Below the pieces are notes generated by a model. That model saw only the letters and a program-made list of their open reading frames with translations, was not told the DNA's origin and ran no database searches. Source: Cordia subcordata (taxonomy: Eukaryota; Streptophyta; Magnoliopsida; Boraginales; Cordiaceae). Taken from it: a DNA stretch of 64,000 bases. A program made the position numbers and the translations under genes. The stretch is taken from contig JAPTOF010000014.1 of the NCBI GenBank assembly GCA_028554755.1, forward strand, positions 8,866,001 to 8,930,000. Reading direction: 5' to 3'. Positions 11,481 through 21,547 of the stretch are shown here, piece after piece; the stretch's first letter is position 1, and every line of letters starts with the position of its first letter.

Positions 11481-12860
11481 AAATTTCACTCAAGTGAAAC
11501 TCCTACAACTGTTACAAAATACTTATAGTATATGTTTTGAAAATTATAGTTTTCTTATAAAATTTTTATATCTTTCAAAGACATTCATAGTAGTGTTTTT
11601 TTTTTCCCCTTCAGTTCAGTCTTTTTTTCACATGTTTATAAGCTTAGCCTCGGCGAATGATCTTCGCTCAAGTGAAGATTTTGCAATCCATTTCGACTGG
11701 AGCGAAACAGTTTCGCCCTAATCGAACTAATAAAGTTTACGTGAAATATGAGTTTCGCCCAAGTGAATATATTCCAGTATGCTTCGCCCCGATCAAAGCA
11801 TCTTTGCCCCGATCAAAGCATCTTTGCCCAAAATCCCAAAATCTTAAAAGAGTTAAATGCTTTCCTTTGCTTTAAATTTTCACATTCCCTCTTTTTATTT
11901 TACCCTTCCCCTTCACTAACGCATACGACAAAAATTTGAAACCACACAGTATCAACAGTCCATAGTATCTTAACTAAGAATCATCTTTTGAAAATACATC
12001 CAAAATGAGTTATAAAATCGAAAAATAACAAAAATTTGAGAAAAGGCTACAAATTTCGTGAACAAACGTACAAACTTTTATAACAAAATTATAAATAGTC
12101 AAGTTTCGTGCCAGTTGATTTCGAACTGCCCTTTGGAGAAGGTTCATACTAAATTTGTCCAATCCAACATATTTTGCCCGAGCAAAACTCGTATATGTGA
12201 AAAAAGATTATACTATAAAAATTTATGAAAATGCTATGAATTTCGTGAACTAATGTACAAATGTTCATAACAAAATTATAAATATTAGAGCTTCGCAACG
12301 TTAACGAAAGTGCTTTACGATTACAAAGTGGGTTTGAACCCCCTTTGGAAAAGGTTTGCACTAACTTCGCTCAATTGAACATCTTTCGCTTAGGATGAAA
12401 TACACTGGAAACTCTTTGCATGGGCAAAATGTTTTTGCTCGGGCGAAACTGATATAATTATGCTAAAGAAGACTAAACTACATGTATTTGAGAAAAGACT
12501 ATAAATTTAAAATAAGGATGCACAAACTTTTGTAACAAAACTATAAATTTTCTAATATATATATTTGTATGTATGTATATATGTATGTGTGTGTATATAT
12601 ATATGTATATATATATATATGTGTGTGTGTGTGTATGTATATATATATGTGTGTGTGTATATGTATATACACGCACATACATACATATATATTGTAAGAG
12701 TTTAGCTTGGGAAAATTGCTTTGGGAGGGCGAAGGAGGTTCGAAACCCCTTTTGCCCTATCAAAATTTTTTGCTCCGACCACAATGTTTCTAAACTATAA
12801 AAATTGGTGAAAAGACTGTGAATCTACAAACAGGATGTACAAAATTAGATGAATAAAATA
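11481..12860. repeat. Degenerate repeats with GCGAAAC and GAACCCCC motifs, plus microsatellite
   Basis: Units containing TTCGCTC, GGGCGAAAC and GAACCCCCTTTGG-like words recur near 11.65, 12.12, 12.33 and 12.73 kb. A 19-bp direct repeat (around GATCAAAGCATCTTTGCCC) lies at about 11790-11828. A TATG/TGTG microsatellite fills 12552-12692 and generates low-complexity open frames on both strands. Nothing here looks protein-coding. Confidence 0.55.
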
Positions 12861-13814
12861 TAGATTCTTTAATTCATATACTAATCTTAGAATTTTTAAA
12901 TATATCTACAAATTGTTTAATTTACCCTTTTCCCCAACAAATGAGTCATTAATGCAGGAAAAAGGTTTCTTTTATAAATTATTGACTAAAAGAATTTCAT
13001 TCCTAAATTCTTCTGTTGTATTCATACTTAAATTCATTAGTTTACTACATTATAAAATTTCATTGAATGTTGGATATGAACTACGGAAATGTGTTCTTTT
13101 CAATTTAATGAAAGTCAAAGGTCGATTACATGCAATTAGCAGAAATTGATCTGTGTTCTTTTCGATTCAAGGGAGGCCAGAGACCAAGTATATGCAACTA
13201 ATGGGAAGTGATCTCAGGATCACTCACACTAAAAGGTGAAAGACATACCTCTTGACTATTAGATCTTTGGTTACGAAAATGTGTTCTTTAGCGCATAAAC
13301 TAAAAACACTTTCAATTAGTGATTTTTCAAGTGTTACTGTCCTAAATTTATTAACGAACAAATTTTTGACCTACACATTTCTTTTAATGGGACCAATCAA
13401 TACGAACAAACTACATGTCAAAATCTATTACACTAAGTTATACGAATTTGTGGGTTATTGAAACATAAACAAAAAAATCTACATTTTGTTGTCTAGAATC
13501 ATACCTTTAGTTTTGATAGATCTTCCTTCTATCTTCATGGACTAAATAGATCCTAAATTGAAATAAAAAGTGTCTATTACCTTTGTATAACAATTTTATA
13601 AACGCACAGTAGATATTCTTTGATTAATAGAATTAAATTTGGTTGATGTTGGTATTATAATTTTTTTTTTTACTGCCGATATAAATAGCAAATTCATAAA
13701 TACTTAGTAGATAATATCTACTTAAGAGAATTAAATTGGATTTGATGTTTGTAATATAATTAATTTCAATTTGATGTTAATTAAGTTAAATATTTTTAAT
13801 TCATGACCATTAAC
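12861..13814. other. No gene seen
   Basis: AT-rich intergenic DNA with short open frames (for example 12913-13149 and 13252-13461) that have no recognisable motif or coding bias. Confidence 0.6.
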
Positions 13815-14140
13815 GACCATCCTAAACCATGGTTTAGGTGGGAAACTGGGCATGACTATAATGGTAATTTACTTATTTTTGTCTTTTGTATGTAAATTAG
13901 ATAAGGTTTATTATAATAACAATACTATTTATATTTATTTTTATATTACTTGTAAAGCCACTTGTCATTCCTTCATTGGGTCAGCCTGGATTAACATCAG
14001 TCCAGGCAGATTGAAGAATTTTTCGTTAAAGAGATAATGTTTCACGTAGTTGTCCTATCTTACCCTTGTTTTTATAGTACTTTGGATTGTTTCACGTAGT
14101 TGTCCTATCTTACCCTTGTTGTTATAGTACTTTGGGTTGA
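13815..14140. repeat. Uninterrupted copy of the 7.9-kb repeat, then a 50-bp tandem repeat
   Basis: 13815-14040 is the reverse-orientation relative of 7915-8094 plus 9151-9215, without the insertion found there. It is followed by two copies of a 50-bp unit (14041-14090 and 14091-14140) that start TTCACGTAGTTGTCC and differ at only three positions. Confidence 0.75.
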
Positions 14141-14734
14141 TGATGGTATGAATTACAACAAATGTGTGAGTTACCAAAGTTGAATTCAATTAAAGTGAGT
14201 AACATTCAGTTTTTCAGTGATTTTTCTCACCGTTTTTCTCATCCCTGGTGGTGCTTCCCTTCATCACTGGTGAATCTTCTCTTTTAATCTTTCTCTGCAT
14301 TCTTTTAAACTTTCTTTGGTTTTCTCTTTCGTGCTCCTTCTTCTCTCTCGTTCTTTCTTTCTTTCTCACTTTTTTGTCTTTGTTTTTTATGCATGATGTT
14401 CTTTTGGTTTTTGTGTGTTGCTTGTGCTCATTTGTGTTGCTTAGTGTCGGTGTGGCAGTGGGATTTGGTGGTGTTAATGGTCATCCAAACCCAGATGATG
14501 TGAGATTTCGTGCTCATTATTTTCCTGTTCATTTGCATTTCTCCTCCACTGTTAGGTGTCGAAAACGATCGCCTTATGATGCTTATGGTTGTCGTTTCCT
14601 TTGGATTGTCGAGGTGATAAGGTGGCTTTTGTTTCCACTTGTTCAAGCCAAAAGCCATGTGCGTCCGTCCCATCTTCTAGGGTGTTTAGACAAGCGTGGT
14701 TTTGGAGTTCTTTGGCCTAACCTCTTATCGGGTC

Positions 14735-15055
14735 GGTGAGTCCCAATTAGAAGATGTTTCAGTTAAGTTTATTCATACAAGTTCTCAATTGGCCGTTGTC
14801 TTCACCGAGACTTTGCCATCGACCTTTTTTCAAGCATTGATAAGCAATCTTCGCGTTTCACCCTGTTCAGATTGAGGGGGATATTAGTGTATTAATGTAT
14901 AATATATTAGGGCATGTTATTTAATATTAATTATTTTAATTATATTATTTGTTCTAAAAATCATATTTCTTGTACTGCAAGTCTTGTACTAGTATAAATA
15001 TTCATGTAACAGCCTGTTGGGGTCTCATGCTCAAGTGTGCTTAATAAACTTCTAT
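14735..15055 (+). mobile_element. Copia 3' end remnant: pol tail, polypurine tract, LTR start
   Basis: 14740-14870 reads in one frame as the extreme C-terminus of Copia pol (VKFIHTSSQLAV, TETLPSTFFQALISNLRV), followed by the polypurine tract GATTGAGGGGG (14870-14880). The LTR-like sequence then starts with ATTAGTGTATTAATG and has a TATA-like AGTATAAATATTC near 14990. No 5' LTR or other pol is present. The terminal TG of the LTR appears mutated. Confidence 0.6.
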
Positions 15056-15061
15056 ATTTCC

Positions 15062-15420
15062 TTGGTGGTCGACTTGATGTTGATGGCAAATCTGAACCTT
15101 GATGAGTTTTTCGTGATTGTTTTCTTGGTGTCTTCGGTTGTGAGGCGATCTAAAGGTGAGATTGGCTTTTTCATGATGTTGATGGGTGTCGAATTTTTCC
15201 AATCTAACAGGTTGATCATCGTTGCCGGAGTCATTGCGCTTGGTGGTCGACTTGATGTTGAAGGCAGATCCGAACCTTGATGAGTTTTTCATGATTGTTT
15301 TTTTGGTGTCTTCAGTTGTGAGGCGATTTGAAGGTGAGATTGACTTTTTCAAGATGCTGATGGGTGTCGAATTTTTCCAATCTGATAGGTTAATCATCAT
15401 TGTCGGCGGCGTCATTGCAC
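15062..15420. repeat. Tandem duplication, two units of about 179 bp
   Basis: Two units starting TTGGTGGTCGACTTGATGTT (15063 and 15241) are close to 90% identical. Sequence after the second copy (15421-15578) is unique and ends at the A-run. No domain is recognisable in any frame; the open frames on both strands simply echo the repeat. Confidence 0.85.
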
Positions 15421-16134
15421 GTGGTTCCTAGTTGTCTGTTGTTTGCTTTGTTGGTGCACGTGGCTTAACCCACCCTCTGCTTTGTTGTCTGTTTTTCGTA
15501 ATCTCAGTGCCATCTTATGAGATAGCTAAACTTTGGAATGGTTATTACCGATAATAAAATGTTATGGTGTTTTTGTCCAAAAAAAAAGTCGAATTCAATT
15601 ATGATTTTTGTTATCATATCAGGAAAATAACAAAGCAAATAAAAATGGTATATAAAATTCATCAAGTAATGTAGGATTAAAACTCACATTTCCAATATAT
15701 ACGATCGAGGCAAATGAGATTTTTTATAGACCAATTGCATATTCAAAATAGATACAAAGCCATAACGATGTTTAGAAACGAACCATGTTGTCCAATCCAA
15801 CCTATCACTGTAAAATTAACAACTGCCAAGAAAAAAAAACTAGTAAGGCATGCATTAAGATGGCAACAGGGCCTGGGTCGGGCAGCCCAACCCCGCCCAT
15901 ATACTGCAGTAGGTGGGCTTGGGCTGGGCTAGGGTTAGTATATAAATGGGTTTGGTTAGGGATATTTAGGCCCGTAAGCTTGACCCACGACCCAGCCCAA
16001 AACCACAATGCAGCTCAGCCCAGCTGGCGACCCACATGGACTTAATGATCGACCTACATAGGCCTCATGGCTAATTCACTTTTTTTCATCAATTTTTTTC
16101 TTATATTTCTATTTTATCCCTCTAACAACTATAT

Positions 16135-16740
16135 AAAGGCTAGATATAGATGTATATATATGCACAAATATACACACAAATTATCTACAACATTGATAGA
16201 TATAGATAAATATATCTATAAGACATATTCACATAGATAATTTTATAACTTAAATTTATAAATATATAGATATAGATAAACATATCTATAAGATATATAA
16301 GTTTATATAGATATCTATATAAATATATAGATATATCTATAAGACTATAACATATATATATATATATGCATATAGATAGGTATTTATAAATATATAGATA
16401 GATATATAGATATAGATTAATATATCTATACCATGTATAAGATATATAGATTTATATCAATATTTATAACAATATAGATAGATATATAAATATAGATAAA
16501 TATAACTTATATTTACAAAAATATAGACATATAGATCTATATAGATTTCCATATAAATATATAGGTTTACACACACACACGCGCACACACACACACATAT
16601 ATATATATATATAGATAGGTAGATATTTATTAATATATAGATATTTATAAAAATATAGATAGATATATAAATACAGCCAAATATAACTTATATTTATAAA
16701 TATATAGATAGACATATAGATAGATAAATATACCTATATA
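16135..16740. repeat. TATAGATA/CA microsatellite block
   Basis: About 600 bp dominated by ATAGATATAT permutations, with a CACACACGCGCAC run near 16570-16600. It generates a tyrosine/isoleucine-rich open frame on the minus strand (16464-16715) that is not a gene. Confidence 0.9.
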
Positions 16741-17079
16741 ATGTATAAACATATGTTTAATATTACATTTGTGTGATTATCAACACTATGTTGCTTGACT
16801 ATTTGTATGTATCCATATAATCTATTTATTTATTATGTAATAAAATTGTCCTCTATTTGCTTTATTCATATTTTTATTAAATATTATTAAAAAAAGATTA
16901 AATTAGTGACTTAGTATAATATTGCTAGTAGATTATAATTAATGAACTAACAAACCAAAGTAAGGGGTCTATTATGTATTACACATATAATTCATATAAT
17001 AATGGATAATTATTTATTATATTTTATTGATTGAAGCTTTTATATCTAAAATGATTATATTTGTAAAATTATCACATGA

Positions 17080-17400
17080 AAGAATTTGTAGTCTAGTGGT
17101 CTAAGCTTTACAATAAAAAACGAGACTTAAAAATGAGTTCAAACCTTATTCCTTGCATGTACATTTGATAATTTTAATATTATTTCTCAAATAAATGACA
17201 AAATATTATAATTGTAATATTAATACACAAGTGAATTTGTAGCCTAGTGGTTTAAAGTTTAAACATATTGATATTTTTAATATTATTTCTTAAATAAATG
17301 ACAAAATATTATAATTGTATACTAATACACAAGTGAATTTGTAACATAGTGGTTTAAAGTTTAAACATACCAGTGAAAAGGTCATGAGTTCAAACTTTGT
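17080..17400. repeat. Three tRNA-like repeat units
   Basis: Three units start with GAATTTGTAG(T/C)CTAGTGGT or a close variant (about 17085, 17230 and 17334), similar to a pol III A box. The first and third units end with GAGTTCAAAC, similar to a B box. No cloverleaf is preserved, so these look like SINE- or tRNA-derived fragments in tandem. Confidence 0.45.
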
Positions 17401-17660
17401 CGCTACAGATTTGATTTTCTAAGTAAAGCATGGGCTCGTGAGTTACCCTGGGCCCAGCTAGCCCCTTATATGACTAAGTCCCCCTAATTTCCAACCTAGG
17501 CCCAGCCTAGCCCATAAATTATTCGGGCTTCGTGGGCCGGGCCAGGTCCTGTTGCCATCGTGAGGCGTGCACGAGGTATCAGATGGTGAGCAAACACTCA
17601 CCAAAGGTACCATATAAAACACAAGACACCAATTAAAATTTTGACATGCGATTTAGAGGA

Positions 17661-18164
17661 TGTTGGATTTTAGATATTTATAAACACTCAAATAAGCACA
17701 GTAAAACATGTCGTTATTATTTTGTTTGTTGCATTCATCGCATTTTTTTGCACATTAATGAGATGTTAGAATATTTTTAAAATAAATAATATTTTTATCA
17801 ATAGTTTTTGGCACTAGTTTATCTAAAGAGGTACCGATGCATTAGAGTTTGCATATGTTTATATGAATCAAAAGTCATGTTTGGTTAGATATGTAGATTT
17901 AGGTTCTATATAAGGAGGGTTTTACATTAAGAAAAAATAACCTTAATGCTCTTCTCACGTATTTCTAAAAATACACAATATCTCTCAAGGTTAATAAGGT
18001 TAATTTCTGTCTAGTGCAAGACAAAAATTCGCAGAACTTGATTGTATTTGAAGAGATTTTGTAGTTACTATTTTGCACGTTAAGACAAATATTCTTTAGA
18101 AAAGTAACTTATTAAAGTTGGGAACTTTACAAATTCTTATATTTCGAAGTCTAGGTTTTCAACA
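17661..18164. mobile_element. Probable solo LTR, same family as 35.4 kb
   Basis: Begins TGTTGGATTTTAG and ends TTTTCAACA, giving TGTTG...CAACA termini. It contains a TATA-like TCTATATAAGGAGG near 17907-17921 and a downstream block (ACACAATATCTCTCAAGG, then GTGCAAGACAAA) shared with the lectin-intron insertion at 35435-36008. The flanking 5-mers do not match, so the target duplication is lost or the ends are slightly off. Confidence 0.55.
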
Positions 18165-18346
18165 TTAGACAGATGCGAAAATTATTTGCTAATCGTGGAA
18201 TTCTGAAAAGATTGGGAACACAACACAATGTGATAATTGATGTTACAGTTTTGTTTCAGCAAGATGATATAAATATTTCAGTGAGGACATAAAAAACGAC
18301 ACATACCGATAATAAATTATTAATATAATTATCATAAAATAATGTA

Positions 18347-18484
18347 CAACAGTACATTGTCTTATGATACCCAAAAAAGAGTTGGTCAGGCTTAAACATC
18401 TGTGTGTATCAAGCATACGAGAGGCAGCCATCAAACTCTTATGAATATCCTTTGTTACATTTATTAATTTAGAATGAATTCTGA

Positions 18485-18527
<43 letters not shown>

Positions 18528-18736
18528 TATTGTGAATGTGTTATATATCCAAAAAAGGCTTATAAGTTGTCTTTATATATATATATAATATATATAGACA
18601 ACAGTACATTGTCTTATGATACCCAAAAAAGAGTTGGTCAGGCTTAGACATCTGTGTGTATCAAGCATACGAGAGGCAGCCATCAAACTCTTATGAATAT
18701 CCTTTGTTACATTTATTAATTTAGAATGAATTCTGA

Positions 18737-18768
<32 letters not shown>

Positions 18769-18890
18769 TATTGTGAATGTGTTATATATCCAAAAAAGGC
18801 TTATAAGTTGTCTATATATATATATAATATATATATATATATATTATTGTGAATGTGTTATATAACCAAAAAAGGCTTATAAGTTGTCTA
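18347..18890. repeat. 252-bp tandem duplication plus partial third unit
   Basis: CAACAGTACATTGTC begins units at 18347 and 18599. They are nearly identical apart from the length of internal TA runs and a few substitutions. A third partial unit (TTATTGTGAATGTG, then AAGGCTTATAAGTTGTCT) ends near 18890. Replication slippage between the TA tracts is a likely origin. Non-coding. Confidence 0.9.
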
Positions 18891-19225
18891 GCATTTCCTT
18901 TTCCAGATTCCATAAGTTAATGTCAACATCCCCGGAAGTAATAGAAGCTTGTTATATAAGTACCAAGGGCTGAGATAGGAGATGATTCCTTGTTTGTTTG
19001 GATGACTCATTGAGTTATTTAATTGGTTCTTTTTCAACTAATTTGAAAATGATTTTTTTGGCAGATATAGCTTGGCTTTTTATATAAATAAAGATGGAGA
19101 AAAATATGACAAAGTTTAACAAAACTAAGACAAGAAAGTTTAGTGGTACCACATTTTATTTGAGACTTACAAGTCTTGAATTTGAATTATTAATGAAAGC
19201 AAGTAGAGAATCACTACTGATTTTC

Positions 19226-19808
19226 TTAGAGAGTGTTTGGTTTGACTTTTTTTTTGGTCAAAATTACTTAAAGTTTAATTTAAATTAATGAGAGCATTTG
19301 TTTTAATTAAAAAAATGTTCTTTTTAGTGGCTTTAAGTAGAAAATAAAAAAATCCCACCCCTAGCGCTTTGAGCGTTTGTTTTAATTAAATAAGTGGTTT
19401 TAAAAAGAAAATAAAAAGTTCTTCTTCTCAGCACTTTAAGCATTCCTTTTAATTAAGCATTTGTTTTAATTTAAAAAAGTGTTTTTTATGGCTTTAAGCA
19501 TTATAAAAAAAATAAGTTTGACCAAATTATTTACTATTTTATTCTTACATTTTTATTTTTATTACTAAAATATCTTTACTTTTTTATCTTATACTTACCT
19601 TTTAAATTCTATTTAAGTGTTCTTAATAGTTATTTTAATCATATAAGTTATTTTTCAACCAACTTTAATCAAACATGTAAATACTTTCTTTTTTATAACT
19701 ATAACTTTTATTCAAATATATAACAGCTTAAAGTCAATAATGAAAAAGTCGTTTAAAGCCCAAAGTACTTAAGTAAATTTTTGATAAGTCAATCCAAACA
19801 CCCTCTTA
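19226..19808. mobile_element. Tourist-like (PIF/Harbinger) MITE with TTA target duplication
   Basis: The element 19229-19805 has ends GAGAGTGTTTGG and CCAAACACCCTC, followed inward by TTTGACTT and AAGTCAAT. TTA lies immediately outside both ends, the classic 3-bp target duplication of PIF/Harbinger elements. At 577 bp without coding capacity it is a MITE. It shares the GAG(G/A)GTGTTTGG terminus with the 120-bp element at 32185-32304. Confidence 0.85.
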
Positions 19809-21547
19809 AAAAGAAAAGTTAGTAAGACTTAAAATGGTATTGAACTCTGCAAAGAAGCCATATATATGAATCTTCTCGTTCATAACACAAGGACAAAAAC
19901 AGTGATAAAAAGCTATAAATAAGGGTGAAAATATACCAAATTAGAATACAACATACGATGTGCAAAATTATAATCTTTTTATAAAATTATCATTAAACTT
20001 TACTTATAAAATTATAATATTAGCCACTAACTTTAATCAATTGTGTGTTCCACATACATGCATCTTGTGCATATCCCGTAGCACCCGAATTATTAGCCAA
20101 TGCACTTTTCTCTTATTGACCTTTTAACTATAGAACAAAAATCACCAATGACACTATACGTTTTACTAGCTGTAACACCCGAAATCTAGTAGCATTATCA
20201 TTAACCACAGTTACCATCGGATCCCTCGTGCCTGCAATTTTCTGAGAAAAATGTTCACTCATGCCTTAGCACACTTAAATTGATATGTCATAATGGTGGT
20301 TCTACACTTTAATTAACAAAAAGATAAACAAATGTTTAAAAGAAAAGACAAAAGAAAACGCAATCAATCAAAGTGTGAAGAAATACAACATGTTGTGTCT
20401 TCTTGGTACCAAATTTCCCAGAAGAATGGGCTCCTCTGGCTCCTCCTAACTCATTATTATGTCTTCAGTCACAAGTTACAAAAGGGTACAGAAAAAGAAA
20501 AAACATATGAATGATTGGTGGGTTTTGCCGAACTCTTTTCATTTGCTCAAGTATTTTGCAGTGTCTTCTTCTTTATTACTTGCAATTCTCTGAGCAATCT
20601 TTAAGGGCCACTGTTGATCTTTCCCCAACATACCCACAAGATTACAGGTTCTTTCTCTCTTTATCTACCTGGTTTTCTTGTCCTTTTATCTCCTTTTGAG
20701 ACTGTTTTTGCTGCAAGATCTGACAAAAGTTTGGACCTTTCTTGATTCTGGGGTTGTTGGGTTGGTGAATATTGGTACATTTGGAGCACTTTCATGTTTA
20801 TGGGTTGTGTATGCTTAATGATTGACTGAAAAGATTGCTCTTTTTCCCTTTTCTTCTTGCTTTTGTTCAAAAGATGGTTACTTTTTTGGTGTATCATGAT
20901 CTTGAGTATTCTTCTTTGTTCTTGTCTATGTTTGAGATAGCATGAAGAGGTCTATTGTTGGTGGAATGATAACAAACCCTTGCCCCAGATCTGAAATGCA
21001 TCTGTGGATAATGTATGGAGAATATGGTCTTGCACTTTTACACACTGATCTGGGATTTGGAACTGCAGGCATTTTAAGAAATTGAAATTAGAAAGAACAG
21101 TATGGTTGTGGTTGTGACTAATAAGAGGTGGCCACTGGCCACAGAGTAGCTCTGAAAAAGTCTGTGAATAAGTCTTATTTTAATTTCACAATCTTTGGCA
21201 ACAGAGGACAAGAAATGGCTATGTTGTGTGTCAAATTATACTAGAAACTTATGGAAAGTCGAGAATTGTAGTAGCTGATCTACCATTTAAGTTTGTGATA
21301 GATTGTTTTTGCAGGCGATCCCCCTTGCCAAAAAGATAAATAAAAAATTAGCCACACACATAGGGATGCAACTTGCGTGTTTGATGAAGTATTTAAACAT
21401 CCTGCTTAGGGTGCTCAAAGAATAATAGTTCGATAATTCAGCTCTATCTAGTTTGCTGCCATTTTCGTGTTTCTTTATTGAAAATTGACTTCAAACTGTT
21501 AATATTAACTCAGGATTGCCTTGGATGCATATTGGAGCATTGCTAAT
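19809..21547 (+). promoter_or_regulatory. PP2A B' upstream region and 5' leader
   Basis: No protein gene here. 20440-20645 looks like a transcribed leader ending ACAAGATTACAG before a pyrimidine-rich GTTCTTTCTC, a candidate donor. An acceptor at TTAACTCAG (about 21512) precedes the start codon by roughly 35 bases, which suggests one leader intron. Everything from about 21048 onward is duplicated at 39.83 kb. Confidence 0.45.

Larger units (their letters stand above)
14178..15601 (+). mobile_element. Poly(A) retroposon bounded by a 15-bp target duplication
   Basis: AGTTGAATTCAATTA (14178-14192) and AGTCGAATTCAATTA (15587-15601) agree at 14 of 15 positions, and the right copy directly follows an A-run preceded by TTTTTGTCC, the mark of LINE-driven insertion. 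The unit begins with a pyrimidine-rich LINE-leader-like stretch (14220-14400). It also holds a Copia pol/polypurine/LTR remnant and a 179-bp tandem repeat, listed separately, so it is either chimeric or was invaded after insertion. A 163-codon open frame at 14248-14739 is hydrophobic low-complexity sequence, not a convincing gene. Confidence 0.6.
15846..17571. mobile_element. hAT-like element with GATGGCAACAGG inverted ends
   Basis: AGGCATGCA (15846-15854) and AGGCGTGCA (17563-17571) form an 8-of-9 target duplication around a 1.7-kb unit. Both ends carry GATGGCAACAGG-type termini followed by GGGC-rich subterminal motifs in inverted orientation (GGGCTGGGC at about 15.9 kb, GCCCAGCCTAGCCC at about 17.5 kb). 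The interior has TATAGATA microsatellite (16135-16740) and tRNA-like repeats (17080-17400) but no transposase. hAT is the likeliest superfamily. Confidence 0.7.

Noticed and set aside
12473..12800. Overlapping open frames on both strands across a TATG/TG microsatellite
   Set aside because: Low-complexity Tyr/Ile/Val repeats from the microsatellite; no motif or start context.
14248..14739. 163-codon open frame, hydrophobic N-terminus
   Set aside because: CT-rich leader-like DNA gives Leu/Phe/Ser runs by composition; no domain, and its end overlaps the Copia remnant.
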